Part shown: positions 1-6,054 of the stretch, in pieces
How positions within the stretch are numbered: the stretch's first letter is position 1
Layout: each line of letters starts with the position of its first letter
DNA from: Alphaproteobacteria bacterium
GTDB lineage: Bacteria > Pseudomonadota > Alphaproteobacteria > UBA2136 > UBA6156
NCBI GenBank assembly: GCA_020249005.1
Contig: JADCGN010000076.1
Span: 1 to 6,495, forward strand
Reading direction: 5' to 3'
Length of the DNA: 6,495 nucleotides
Translations under genes and position numbers: made by a program
Notes under the pieces: model-generated
Database searches by the model: none
What the model saw: only the letters and a program-made list of their open reading frames with translations
What the model was told of the DNA's origin: nothing

Positions 1-575
1 CGAGCGGGATTGACACCGCCATTCAAGGCTTGGCCGCGGGGGAAGTTTCCCAACCATTACGCACCCCCGATGGCTGGCTGCTGGTGCGCGTGAATGAGAT
101 TCGCACCGACAATGCCACGATGGACCTCCAGCCGGTGACACAATACCAAGCTTATTTACTGGCGGCCGAGCGCCCCAGCGACACTGTGGCGACCAAAGCG
201 TTGCGGGCCAGCCTGTTGGCCATAACCAAAACGCATCCAACCCCGGAAGCGGTGACCGCCTTGTTTGACGATGCGGCGACCATGGCCCAGTTTAACCGCA
301 GCAGCGCCTTGGGCTGGGTGGCCCCGGCGGTACTGCAGCCCGACGTGGCCACGGCCGTGAGCAAGACCAAGCCCGGCAATTGGACCAAGCTGTTGGAAGC
401 GCCCACCCAACTTTCTTACATGTACGTGGCTGCAAGCCGCCAAGTGATGCCGCCGGCGGTATTGGCATTGCGGGAGCGGGTGGCGCAGAACCTGCGGGCC
501 AACCGCACCGAGTTGGAAGCCCGCCGCTTCATGCGCGAGCTGCGCCAACGGGCCTTTGTAGATATTCGCCTGTAG
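1..575 (+). CDS. surA: SurA, periplasmic chaperone / parvulin-type peptidyl-prolyl isomerase (C-terminal part)
   Basis: The reading frame is open from the window edge (first whole codon at 3) to a TAG at 573-575, so only the last 190 residues are visible and the start and signal peptide lie outside. Visible residues 13-34 (GEVSQPLRTPDGWLLVRVNE and on) are the typical end of a parvulin domain. A second, degenerate parvulin-like domain follows (about 65-145, with LGWVAP at 103-108 matching the LGWATP of E. coli SurA). A charged C-terminal helix then ends RRFMRELRQRAFVDIRL, closely resembling the SurA C-terminus (RRW/SWMQEQRASAYVKI). SurA escorts unfolded outer-membrane proteins through the periplasm. 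The downstream rsmA is 18 nt away on the same strand, as expected for this conserved cluster, although pdxA is missing between them. PpiD or another parvulin is less likely given the C-terminal helix and the rsmA neighbour. Confidence 0.85.
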   Translation, partial: SGIDTAIQGLAAGEVSQPLRTPDGWLLVRVNEIRTDNATMDLQPVTQYQAYLLAAERPSDTVATKALRASLLAITKTHPTPEAVTALFDDAATMAQFNRSSALGWVAPAVLQPDVATAVSKTKPGNWTKLLEAPTQLSYMYVAASRQVMPPAVLALRERVAQNLRANRTELEARRFMRELRQRAFVDIRL

Positions 576-593
576 GGCGCTGAGTGATCCCCT

Positions 594-1385
594 GTGGCAT
601 TGGTGACCAAAAAACATCTGGGCCAGCACTGGCTGCACGACCCGTTGGTGATCGCCCGCATTGCGCAGAGCTGCGCCGAAGGGGTGGCCACAGGCGACAC
701 CGTGATTGAAATCGGGCCAGGCGAGGGGGCGCTGACGCAAGCCCTGCTGCAACGCGGCCTGCGGGTGGTGGCGGTGGAATTAGACCCACGCTGCGTGAGC
801 CATCTGCAAAGTTTGCCCGCAGCGGCCACCGGCCAGCTGCAGGTGGTGCCCGCTGATGCGCTGCAGCTGGATTGGCCCGCGCTGCTGTACACCACCGGGG
901 CTCGCCACGTGGTGGGCAATTTGCCTTACAATGTGGGCACCGAAATTGTCGCGCGCTTGCTGCTGCTGCCGCAGCCGTTGTTGCGGATGGTATTCCTGCT
1001 GCAGAAAGAGGTGGTATTGCGCCTGGTGGCCAAACCCAACACCCCTGATTGGGGTCGCTTGGGTGTACTTACAGCCTTGCTGGCCGATGCCCAGCGGCTG
1101 TTTGATGTGGCGCCGGGCGCCTTCAGCCCCCCACCCAAGGTGATGAGCAGTGTGGTGGCCCTGCAGCCGCTGCCGCAACGCCGCTACGACGTGGATTTGG
1201 CCGCGCTAGACCAAGTGTTGCGCGCGGGATTTGGCCAGCGCCGTAAGATGCTGCGCGGCAGCCTAAAACCGTGGTTGACCGAAGCGCAAATCCTTGCCGC
1301 TGGCGCCAACCCCACTGCGCGCCTGGAAACCCTGGATTTGGCCACGTTGTGCCGCTTGGCCAAACAACTGTCACCATCAAGTTGA
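594..1385 (+). CDS. rsmA: RsmA (KsgA), 16S rRNA (adenine-N6,N6)-dimethyltransferase
   Basis: The 263-residue product has the normal length of the family. It dimethylates the two adjacent adenines in the helix 45 loop of 16S rRNA during 30S maturation, using S-adenosylmethionine. The order of motifs is complete: an N-terminal KKHLGQHWLHD (6-16, a variant of the usual KK-FGQNFL-D), the SAM-binding loop EIGPGEGALT (39-48), the acidic ribose-binding VELD (61-64), ADAL (87-90), the catalytic NLPYNV (109-114), and the GAFSPPPKV segment (175-183), with QRRKMLRGSL (215-224) in the C-terminal domain. The start is GTG at 594, 18 nt after the surA stop. The preceding bases contain no strong Shine-Dalgarno, so translation is probably coupled to surA. 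TTG at 600 or GTG at 603 are in-frame alternatives that would lose only two or three residues. Confidence 0.95.
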   Translation: MALVTKKHLGQHWLHDPLVIARIAQSCAEGVATGDTVIEIGPGEGALTQALLQRGLRVVAVELDPRCVSHLQSLPAAATGQLQVVPADALQLDWPALLYTTGARHVVGNLPYNVGTEIVARLLLLPQPLLRMVFLLQKEVVLRLVAKPNTPDWGRLGVLTALLADAQRLFDVAPGAFSPPPKVMSSVVALQPLPQRRYDVDLAALDQVLRAGFGQRRKMLRGSLKPWLTEAQILAAGANPTARLETLDLATLCRLAKQLSPSS

Positions 1386-1421
1386 TTTGATTCAATCCAG
1401 CGGGGGCAAACCGCTAGGGAT

Positions 1422-1472
1422 TGTGGATAAAACAGAGGCAATCTGTGCATAAGTTTTGGGCAGTGGGGATAA
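1422..1472 (-). promoter_or_regulatory. Cluster of three DnaA-box-like sites
   Basis: Three 9-mers read in the same direction on the plus strand. TGTGGATAA at 1422-1430 is the exact reverse complement of the strong DnaA box TTATCCACA. TGTGCATAA at 1444-1452 is the reverse complement of TTATGCACA, which fits the relaxed consensus TTATNCACA. TGGGGATAA at 1464-1472 has one mismatch. Their starts are 22 and 20 bp apart, about two helical turns each, so they would lie on one face of the DNA. A fourth, weaker match (TGTGCAGAC, two mismatches) sits at 1512-1520. The match to the DnaA consensus is seen directly; binding by DnaA is inferred. Possible roles are DnaA control of the fis promoter, a DnaA-titrating site, or part of an origin. 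No dnaA, dnaN, gidA or hemE is in the window to favour an origin. Confidence 0.6.
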
Positions 1473-1479
1473 ATATCCA

Positions 1480-1509
1480 TTGATGTACCCAAGATACAGG
1501 TGGTAAACA
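1480..1509 (+). promoter_or_regulatory. Weak candidate promoter for fis
   Basis: TTGATG at 1480-1485 could serve as a -35 element (4 of 6 with TTGACA) and TAAACA at 1504-1509 as a poor -10 (3 of 6 with TATAAT), 18 bp apart, with a TGG extended -10 at 1501-1503. It would lie just downstream of the DnaA-box-like cluster and give a leader of roughly 185 nt before fis. The match is weak and other starts in the 1450-1560 stretch are equally possible. Confidence 0.2.
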
Positions 1510-1560
1510 ATTGTGCAGACGCACCCCACCCCCAAGATCTAGTAAGGGTAAGGTGTGTAA

Positions 1561-1666
1561 CCTCTAAACCACGTCCCCCAACATCTGGGGGGTGCCCAGA
1601 GGCCGGGACGCAAGGCGCACCGGAAGCCAGCAAGAATGGCTGCAGGCCAGGTTAGGAAAACCGGCC
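1561..1666 (+). promoter_or_regulatory. Candidate structured 5' leader of fis with competing hairpins
   Basis: Several perfect inverted repeats are packed here. CCCCCA (1575-1580) can pair with TGGGGG (1586-1591). TCTGGG (1584-1589) can instead pair with CCCAGA (1595-1600). These two stems share bases, so only one can form at a time. CGTCCC (1572-1577) and GGGACG (1605-1610) form an outer stem that encloses the second hairpin but excludes the first. AGCCA (1625-1629) pairs with TGGCT (1637-1641), and GGCC-A-GGTT (1645-1653) pairs with AACCGGCC (1659-1666) with one bulged A. The last hairpin ends 14 nt before the fis Shine-Dalgarno. The repeats are directly visible. That they form a regulatory RNA is inference, and no known riboswitch class was matched. 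Confidence 0.35.
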
Positions 1667-1700
1667 ACTGCCGTAACAACAAGGGGGAGACCTCACCACC

Positions 1701-2117
1701 ATGTCCGCACAGCCCGCCAATCTCGCCGCCGTGAACTTCGGCACCCAAACCATTCAGCCCGCCAGCCCGCAAGCCACCATGGCCCAAGGCCTGGCCAACC
1801 AACTGCTGGCCCGCCAAATGAGCCCGCTCTACCGCGCCCGCGCCGAGGCCTTCAACGAAAGCCTGCCCGCCAGCGTAGACCAGTGCCTGAAGACCTACTT
1901 TAAGGATTTGAACGGCATGAGCCCGGCCAACGGCATGTACGTGAAGGTGATTAGCCAAGTGGAAAAGCCGCTGATTGAGCATGTGCTGCGCTACGTGCGC
2001 TGCAACCAAGTGCGTGCGGCCAACATCTTGGGCATCAACCGCAACACCCTGCGCAAGAAGATCCAGAGCCTGAACATTGATCTGGTGAAGATCATGGGGG
2101 ATGTGGGCGCTGCCTAG
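1701..2117 (+). CDS. fis: Fis-family nucleoid protein / transcriptional regulator
   Basis: The 138-residue product has a core (58-127) that aligns well with E. coli Fis: SVDQCLKTYFKDLNG (58-72), then VEKPLIEHVLRYVRCNQVRA (87-106), then the helix-turn-helix recognition part ILGINRNTLRKKI (109-121). Fis dimers bend DNA and act at rRNA promoters, at oriC and in site-specific recombination. The protein is longer than the usual ~98 residues: about 28 extra residues at the N-terminus, rich in Ala, Pro and Gln, and about 11 at the C-terminus. ATG 1701 is chosen because a strong AAGGGGGAG Shine-Dalgarno lies at 1681-1689. An in-frame ATG at 1779 would give a protein nearer the normal length but has no ribosome-binding site. 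The gene has its own terminator and a long leader, so it is probably monocistronic. The Fis-type HTH is certain; that it is the true Fis orthologue rather than a local NtrX-related regulator is likely but not proven. Confidence 0.85.
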   Translation: MSAQPANLAAVNFGTQTIQPASPQATMAQGLANQLLARQMSPLYRARAEAFNESLPASVDQCLKTYFKDLNGMSPANGMYVKVISQVEKPLIEHVLRYVRCNQVRAANILGINRNTLRKKIQSLNIDLVKIMGDVGAA

Positions 2118-2140
2118 TTAACCCTGGTTTCTTATCCTTG

Positions 2141-2168
2141 AAAGCCCCCGCCCTGGGGGCTTTTTTTT
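2141..2168 (+). terminator. Intrinsic terminator of fis
   Basis: AAAGCCCCC (2141-2149) pairs perfectly with GGGGGCTTT (2155-2163) around a five-base loop, GCCCT. The run of eight T residues (2161-2168) follows directly. It lies 23 nt after the fis stop and has all the features of a strong Rho-independent terminator. It separates fis from ntrY, so ntrYX needs its own promoter or some read-through. Confidence 0.92.
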
Positions 2169-2172
2169 GCAA

Positions 2173-4719
2173 ATGAGGGGTGTGGCGAACAAGCAACGCA
2201 TACACATTTCTTTGCCTGAGACGCCGCCACGGCGCTGGCCAGTTTGGGGGCTTTCGCCCTACTTAGAAGAGGTGAAAGCCAAACCACCCGCGGCATCGCC
2301 GGCCAAACCGGTGGCCAACAGCACGCCGGAACCCGTGGCCTACGGCGATGGGGTAGGGGCCGTGTACGCCGCGCCCTGGCCGGTAGCCGGTGAGCGCCGG
2401 GCGCGCCGCGGCAGCAGCCCAATTTACCAGGTGATGAAAATTCTCTACGGGCTACTGGCTTTGGCGGCCTTGCTGTTGCTGGGCGGGGCAGCGTTGGTGG
2501 CCAGCTGGATGCCCAGTCTCAGCGGTGCCAGCTACGTGGCAATTACCGTGGCATTGGTGATTTTGGCGGGCTTGGCAGGAATTTACGTGTTGCGTCGCTT
2601 GGTGATGCTAGCACTCGACCGCCGTGGGCGGTTGTATGGCGGCAGCATTCACCGCCGGGTGCTGGGGGTGTTCGTGTTGGTGGCGCTGCTGCCGGCGTTG
2701 GCGGTGGGGTTGGTTGGGATTGTGATCTTCAACCAAGGCGTGGATGACTGGTTTGCCGGCAAGGTGCTGAGCGCCCAAGAAGCCGGGCAGCAGGTGGCCG
2801 AAGGCTATTTGAACGAAACCACCCGCAGCTTGCTGGCCGAAACCACGGCCCTGGCGCAAGACCCGCTCTGGCAATTGCCGCCCTTGGTGTTGAGTGAAGC
2901 CACCGCCGCCAACCTGCTGCGCAGCCAGCAGGGTGAACGCGGCTTGGATGAACTGACCTTAACGGATGAATATGGCCAACCCTTGGCCACCGCCAGCGGT
3001 CTCCCCGCGGTGATGCCGCATGAGTTGGTGAGTTTTCTGCAAAACAATGGCGTGGTGCGCGGCAAGCGCATGGCCGCGGAAGTCTTCCGGCAAGCCAACG
3101 GCAGCCGGGCGTTGGCGGCGGTGCCGTTGATGGGCGGCCGTTGGCTAGTGGCCGAGCGCAGTCTACCACCCGACATGCAAGGGCACTTGCTGCGGCTGCA
3201 AAGCGCCACGCAGGAATATGGCCAGTTGGCGTTGGAACGGAGCGCGATTCGCCGCAACCTCACCTGGCTGATGGTGGTGTTATTGTTGGGGTGTGTGGCG
3301 GTGGCAGTGTGGGCCGGGGCGCGGCTGGCCCGCCAGCTCGCGGGACCAATCACCGCCTTGGTGCACGGCACCAACCGCGTGAGCGCTGGGGATTTGAGCG
3401 TACGCCTGACGCCGCGCGATGATGATGAACTGGGCGTGCTGACCCAAGCCTTTAACCGTATGACCCAACAGTTGGCCACCAACGCCGACCTTGTGGAGCG
3501 CAAGAACGAAGAGCTGGACGCGCGGCGGCGGCTGACCGAAGCGGTACTGCTGGGCGTTTCGGCCGGAGTGGTGGCGGTGGATGAAGCCGGTGTGGTGCGC
3601 CTGGCCAACCCCAGCGCCGGGCAGCTGCTGAACTTGCAAACAGGGGATAAGTTGGCCAAGCACTCCCCCGAGTTGAGCGAAGTGCTGCGGGCTTTCCATA
3701 GCCAACTGTATGAGGCGGAGGTGTATCAGCGTAAACTGATCCAATCGCACACGTTAAAGGTGGCGGTGCAAGAAGGTGTCACCAAAACCCTGCAAGTGCG
3801 GCTGCTGCCGATTGGCGGCGAGTTGGGCAAGAGCGGCGTGGTACTGACCTTTGATGACATTACGCCCTTGGTAGGGGCGCAGCGCCTGGCCGCCTGGCAG
3901 GATGTGGCCCGCCGGTTGGCGCATGAGATTAAAAACCCGCTGACCCCCATCCAGCTTTCCGCCGTGCGGATGAAACGCAAATTCATGGCCCAAATTGCCG
4001 CGGCCGACCAGGCCTTGTTTGGCCAATTGGCCGACACCGTGGTGAACGCCGCCGAAGAGATGCGCCGCATGGTGAACGAGTTTTCCGACTTTGCCCGGAT
4101 GCCGCAAGCGCAGCGGGTGCCGATTCCCTTAAGCCCACTGGTGGCCGACGTGGTGGCGCTGCAAAGCAGCCGGGAGGGGGTGAAGTTAACCCTGCAAGAC
4201 CTTACGGAAGGGGTGCAGGTGGAGGCCGACAGCGGCCAACTGCAACGGGTGCTGACCAACCTGCTGGAAAATGCCGCCAACGCGATTGCGGAACGTGGTG
4301 AGGGGGGAGCTGCTGAAAGCGAGGGCACCAATCTGCCACAGGGGCAGGTTCAGGTTGTTGTGCAAATGCCACAAGATGATATGGTGACGCTTGAGATCCA
4401 CGACAACGGACGTGGGTTGCCCGCAGGGAAGACGGTGGACGAGTTGTTCGACCCCTACGTCACCACCCGCAAGCACGGCACCGGCCTGGGGCTCGCCATC
4501 GTGAAGAAAGTGATGGATGAGCACGGTGGCACGGTACGCCTAAGCCGGCGGCCTGGTGGCGGCACCACGGCAACCTTAACGTTACCGGCTGTTGCGGGCC
4601 ACGCCCAACGTGCCAAGAAAGAGAAGCTGGATGAACATCCCAACCAAGCACCCGACGCCCGAAATCTTGATCGTCGACGACGAGGCGGACGTGCGCACCG
4701 CGCTCGCGGGGATTCTTGA
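2173..4719 (+). CDS. ntrY: NtrY, membrane sensor histidine kinase of the NtrYX two-component system
   Basis: With ATG 2173 as start the product has 848 residues. It contains an unusual Pro/Ala-rich N-terminal stretch (1-87), membrane segments at about 89-112, 121-139 and 163-187, a periplasmic region (188-362), a fourth membrane segment (363-383), HAMP (384-437), PAS (454-560), the phospho-acceptor H-box RRLAHEIKNPLTP with His584, the N-box LLENAANAI with Asn700, the G1 box DNGRG (744-748) and the G2 box GTGLGL (769-774). All kinase motifs are intact. NtrY autophosphorylates and passes phosphate to NtrX; the pair has been linked to nitrogen metabolism, redox/oxygen response and envelope functions in other bacteria. 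The start is uncertain. ATG 2173 lies 5 nt behind the fis terminator without a Shine-Dalgarno, and ATG 2434 (761 residues, near the usual family length) is an alternative. Codons after about 2220 already look coding, which favours a long form. The 3' end overlaps ntrX by 89 nt. Confidence 0.9.
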   Translation: MRGVANKQRIHISLPETPPRRWPVWGLSPYLEEVKAKPPAASPAKPVANSTPEPVAYGDGVGAVYAAPWPVAGERRARRGSSPIYQVMKILYGLLALAALLLLGGAALVASWMPSLSGASYVAITVALVILAGLAGIYVLRRLVMLALDRRGRLYGGSIHRRVLGVFVLVALLPALAVGLVGIVIFNQGVDDWFAGKVLSAQEAGQQVAEGYLNETTRSLLAETTALAQDPLWQLPPLVLSEATAANLLRSQQGERGLDELTLTDEYGQPLATASGLPAVMPHELVSFLQNNGVVRGKRMAAEVFRQANGSRALAAVPLMGGRWLVAERSLPPDMQGHLLRLQSATQEYGQLALERSAIRRNLTWLMVVLLLGCVAVAVWAGARLARQLAGPITALVHGTNRVSAGDLSVRLTPRDDDELGVLTQAFNRMTQQLATNADLVERKNEELDARRRLTEAVLLGVSAGVVAVDEAGVVRLANPSAGQLLNLQTGDKLAKHSPELSEVLRAFHSQLYEAEVYQRKLIQSHTLKVAVQEGVTKTLQVRLLPIGGELGKSGVVLTFDDITPLVGAQRLAAWQDVARRLAHEIKNPLTPIQLSAVRMKRKFMAQIAAADQALFGQLADTVVNAAEEMRRMVNEFSDFARMPQAQRVPIPLSPLVADVVALQSSREGVKLTLQDLTEGVQVEADSGQLQRVLTNLLENAANAIAERGEGGAAESEGTNLPQGQVQVVVQMPQDDMVTLEIHDNGRGLPAGKTVDELFDPYVTTRKHGTGLGLAIVKKVMDEHGGTVRLSRRPGGGTTATLTLPAVAGHAQRAKKEKLDEHPNQAPDARNLDRRRRGGRAHRARGDS

Positions 4720-5980
4720 GGACGACGGCTACACCATCCGCTTTGCCGAAAACGGCGAGCAAGCCCTGCAGGCGGTGACCGACAAAGTGCCGCATCTGGT
4801 GCTGCTGGATATTTGGATGGAAGGCATGGACGGCTTGGAAGTGCTGAGCCGCTTGAAGCGTCGTGTCCCCGACTTGCCGGTGATCATGATTTCCGGCCAC
4901 GGCACGATTGAAACCGCCGTGCAGGCCACGCAAAAAGGCGCCTACGATTTCATTGAAAAGCCGCCTAGCGTGGAGCGCCTGTTGCTGACGGTGAGCCGCG
5001 CGATTCGGGAAGCCCAACTGCGCCGAGAAAACTATCTGTTGCGCGCCAAGGGCGGTGACGTGCAGGAAATGCTGGGAGTCAGCAGCGAGATTGCCACGGT
5101 GCGCCAGACCATCAAGCAGGTGGCGCCGGGCGACAGCCGCGTGCTGATTTCCGGCGAAAGCGGTACGGGCAAAGAGATTGTCGCGCGGCTGATTCACAAG
5201 AGCAGCCGCCGCAGTGAGCGCCCGTTTGTGCTGCTGGCGCCTGGCGCGGTGAGTGAAGGCACGTTTGATACCGCGCTCGCCACCATCGTGGCGCAGGCCA
5301 AGGGTGGGACGTTATTCCTCGATGAAGTGGCCGACCTGGCCCCGCAAATGCAAGCACGCTTGCTGAAATTCCTGCAGGATGGCCTGTTGACCGACCCCAA
5401 CACCGGACTCCCCACCGAGGCCGATGTGCGCGTGGTGTCTTCCACCAGCAAGGATTTAAAGGCGCTGACCGAGGCTGGGAAATTCCGCGCCGACCTGTTC
5501 TACCGCTTGGGCGTGGTGCCGATTGCGATGCCCAGCCTGCGGACCCGTAGCGTGGATATCCCGACCCTGATCAGCCACTTCCTGAAGGTGTTGGCGCCGG
5601 ATGCGCAGAGCGTGCCGAAAGTCGCCCCCGCCACCATGGCCGTGCTGACAAGCTACGCTTGGCCCGGCAACATCCGCCAGTTGAAGAACTTGTGCGAATG
5701 GTTGGTGATCATGCACGGTGGCAAAACCATTAATCCCGACATGTTGCCGCCCGAAATTGCCGGCGGCGAGGCGGTGGGCAGCAACATGATGGAAAGCGCG
5801 GTTGGCATGCCGCTGCGCCAAGCGCGTGAGCTGTTTGAGAAAAACTACCTGACCAGCCAACTGCTGCGTTTTGGGGGCAACGTTTCCCGCACTGCCGACT
5901 TTGTGGGGATGGAGCGCAGCGCGCTGCACCGCAAGCTGAAATCCTTGGGGGTTGATGCGCGGATTGATGGGCCGTTTTAG
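4631..5980 (+). CDS. ntrX: NtrX, Fis-type AAA+ response regulator of the NtrYX system
   Basis: The 449-residue protein has a receiver domain (10-125) with acidic pocket Asp16/Asp17, phospho-acceptor Asp60 in LLDIW, Ser88 and Lys110. An AAA+ domain (about 145-375) carries Walker A GESGTGKE (175-182), Walker B GGTLFLDEV (225-233), and arginines 286 and 292 in FRADLFYRL. A Fis-type helix-turn-helix (407-441) ends with ERSALHRKLKSLGV, typical of NtrX. The segment between PFV (198-200) and Walker B is 24 residues long instead of about 39 as in E. coli NtrC, and has no GAFTGA, so ordinary sigma-54 activation is unlikely. ATG 4631 is preceded by GAGAAG (4621-4626) four bases upstream and gives a normal NtrX N-terminus; the in-frame TTG 4592 would add 13 atypical residues. 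The gene lies inside the end of ntrY, which implies co-transcription and translational coupling. Confidence 0.93.
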   Translation: MNIPTKHPTPEILIVDDEADVRTALAGILEDDGYTIRFAENGEQALQAVTDKVPHLVLLDIWMEGMDGLEVLSRLKRRVPDLPVIMISGHGTIETAVQATQKGAYDFIEKPPSVERLLLTVSRAIREAQLRRENYLLRAKGGDVQEMLGVSSEIATVRQTIKQVAPGDSRVLISGESGTGKEIVARLIHKSSRRSERPFVLLAPGAVSEGTFDTALATIVAQAKGGTLFLDEVADLAPQMQARLLKFLQDGLLTDPNTGLPTEADVRVVSSTSKDLKALTEAGKFRADLFYRLGVVPIAMPSLRTRSVDIPTLISHFLKVLAPDAQSVPKVAPATMAVLTSYAWPGNIRQLKNLCEWLVIMHGGKTINPDMLPPEIAGGEAVGSNMMESAVGMPLRQARELFEKNYLTSQLLRFGGNVSRTADFVGMERSALHRKLKSLGVDARIDGPF

Positions 5981-6006
5981 TCATCGCCACCATTGCCGCC
6001 CCAACC

Positions 6007-6035
6007 AAACGGGCGCCCCGCCAGGGCGCCCGTTT
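6007..6035. terminator. Hairpin terminator between convergent genes
   Basis: AAACGGGCGCCC (6007-6018) pairs perfectly over 12 bp with GGGCGCCCGTTT (6024-6035) around a five-base loop, CGCCA. It lies between the ntrX stop (5980) and the stop of the convergent minus-strand gene (6049). Only three T residues follow the stem on either strand, all part of the stem itself, so the U-tract is short. The symmetrical AAA/TTT ends and the convergent position suggest a terminator working in both directions. Confidence 0.8.
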
Positions 6036-6040
6036 CCCGA

Positions 6041-6054
6041 TGGTAAGATTACCA
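6041..6054. repeat. 14-bp inverted repeat at the end of the minus-strand gene
   Basis: TGGTAA (6041-6046) and TTACCA (6049-6054) form a perfect inverted repeat with a GA centre. It overlaps the stop codon and last Trp codon of the minus-strand gene. It could form a small hairpin just after the long terminator stem or be a chance palindrome. No function can be assigned. Confidence 0.5.

Larger units (their letters stand above)
1386..1700. other. 315-nt intergenic region between rsmA and fis
   Basis: No convincing gene is seen on either strand. The left part (1399-1418) has a small 5-bp inverted repeat, AGCGG/CCGCT, without a T-run, so there is no clear terminator for rsmA. The stretch 1422-1472 carries the DnaA-box-like cluster listed separately. 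The stretch 1475-1560 is locally less GC-rich and is the likeliest place for the fis promoter, though no strong -35/-10 pair stands out. The stretch 1561-1666 is rich in inverted repeats and is listed separately as a candidate structured leader. It ends with a strong Shine-Dalgarno (AAGGGGGAG, 1681-1689), 11 nt before the fis ATG. Confidence 0.7.

Noticed and set aside
950..1000. CTG/GCT repeat-like run in rsmA
   Set aside because: It is explained by a leucine-rich stretch (RLLLLPQPLL) in the protein and is not a true repeat array.
1399..1418. Possible terminator of rsmA (AGCGG/CCGCT hairpin)
   Set aside because: The stem is only 5 bp, the loop is 7 bases, and no T-run follows.
1603..1622. 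GGGACGCAAGGC followed by CCGG resembles the 3' core of the c-di-GMP-I (GEMM) riboswitch
   Set aside because: The required 5' core (CACGCACAGGGCAAACC-like) and GNRA-capped stem are absent, and here GGGACG instead pairs with CGTCCC upstream. A covariance-model search would settle it.
1386..1700. Full chromosomal replication origin
   Set aside because: Only three or four DnaA-box-like sites, no strongly AT-rich unwinding element, and no usual origin neighbour gene in the window; kept as a possibility in the findings, not called as a feature.
1636..1734. Short ORF starting ATG 1636 in the fis leader, about 32 residues
   Set aside because: It overlaps the fis start in another frame, has no ribosome-binding site and no recognisable composition; it is more likely chance.
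4460..5197. Long antisense open frame (245 codons) opposite ntrX, and others opposite ntrY (for example 2805-3659)
   Set aside because: They lie opposite strongly conserved domains, are rich in His/Gln/Arg/Ala as expected from the complement of GC-rich codons, and match no family.
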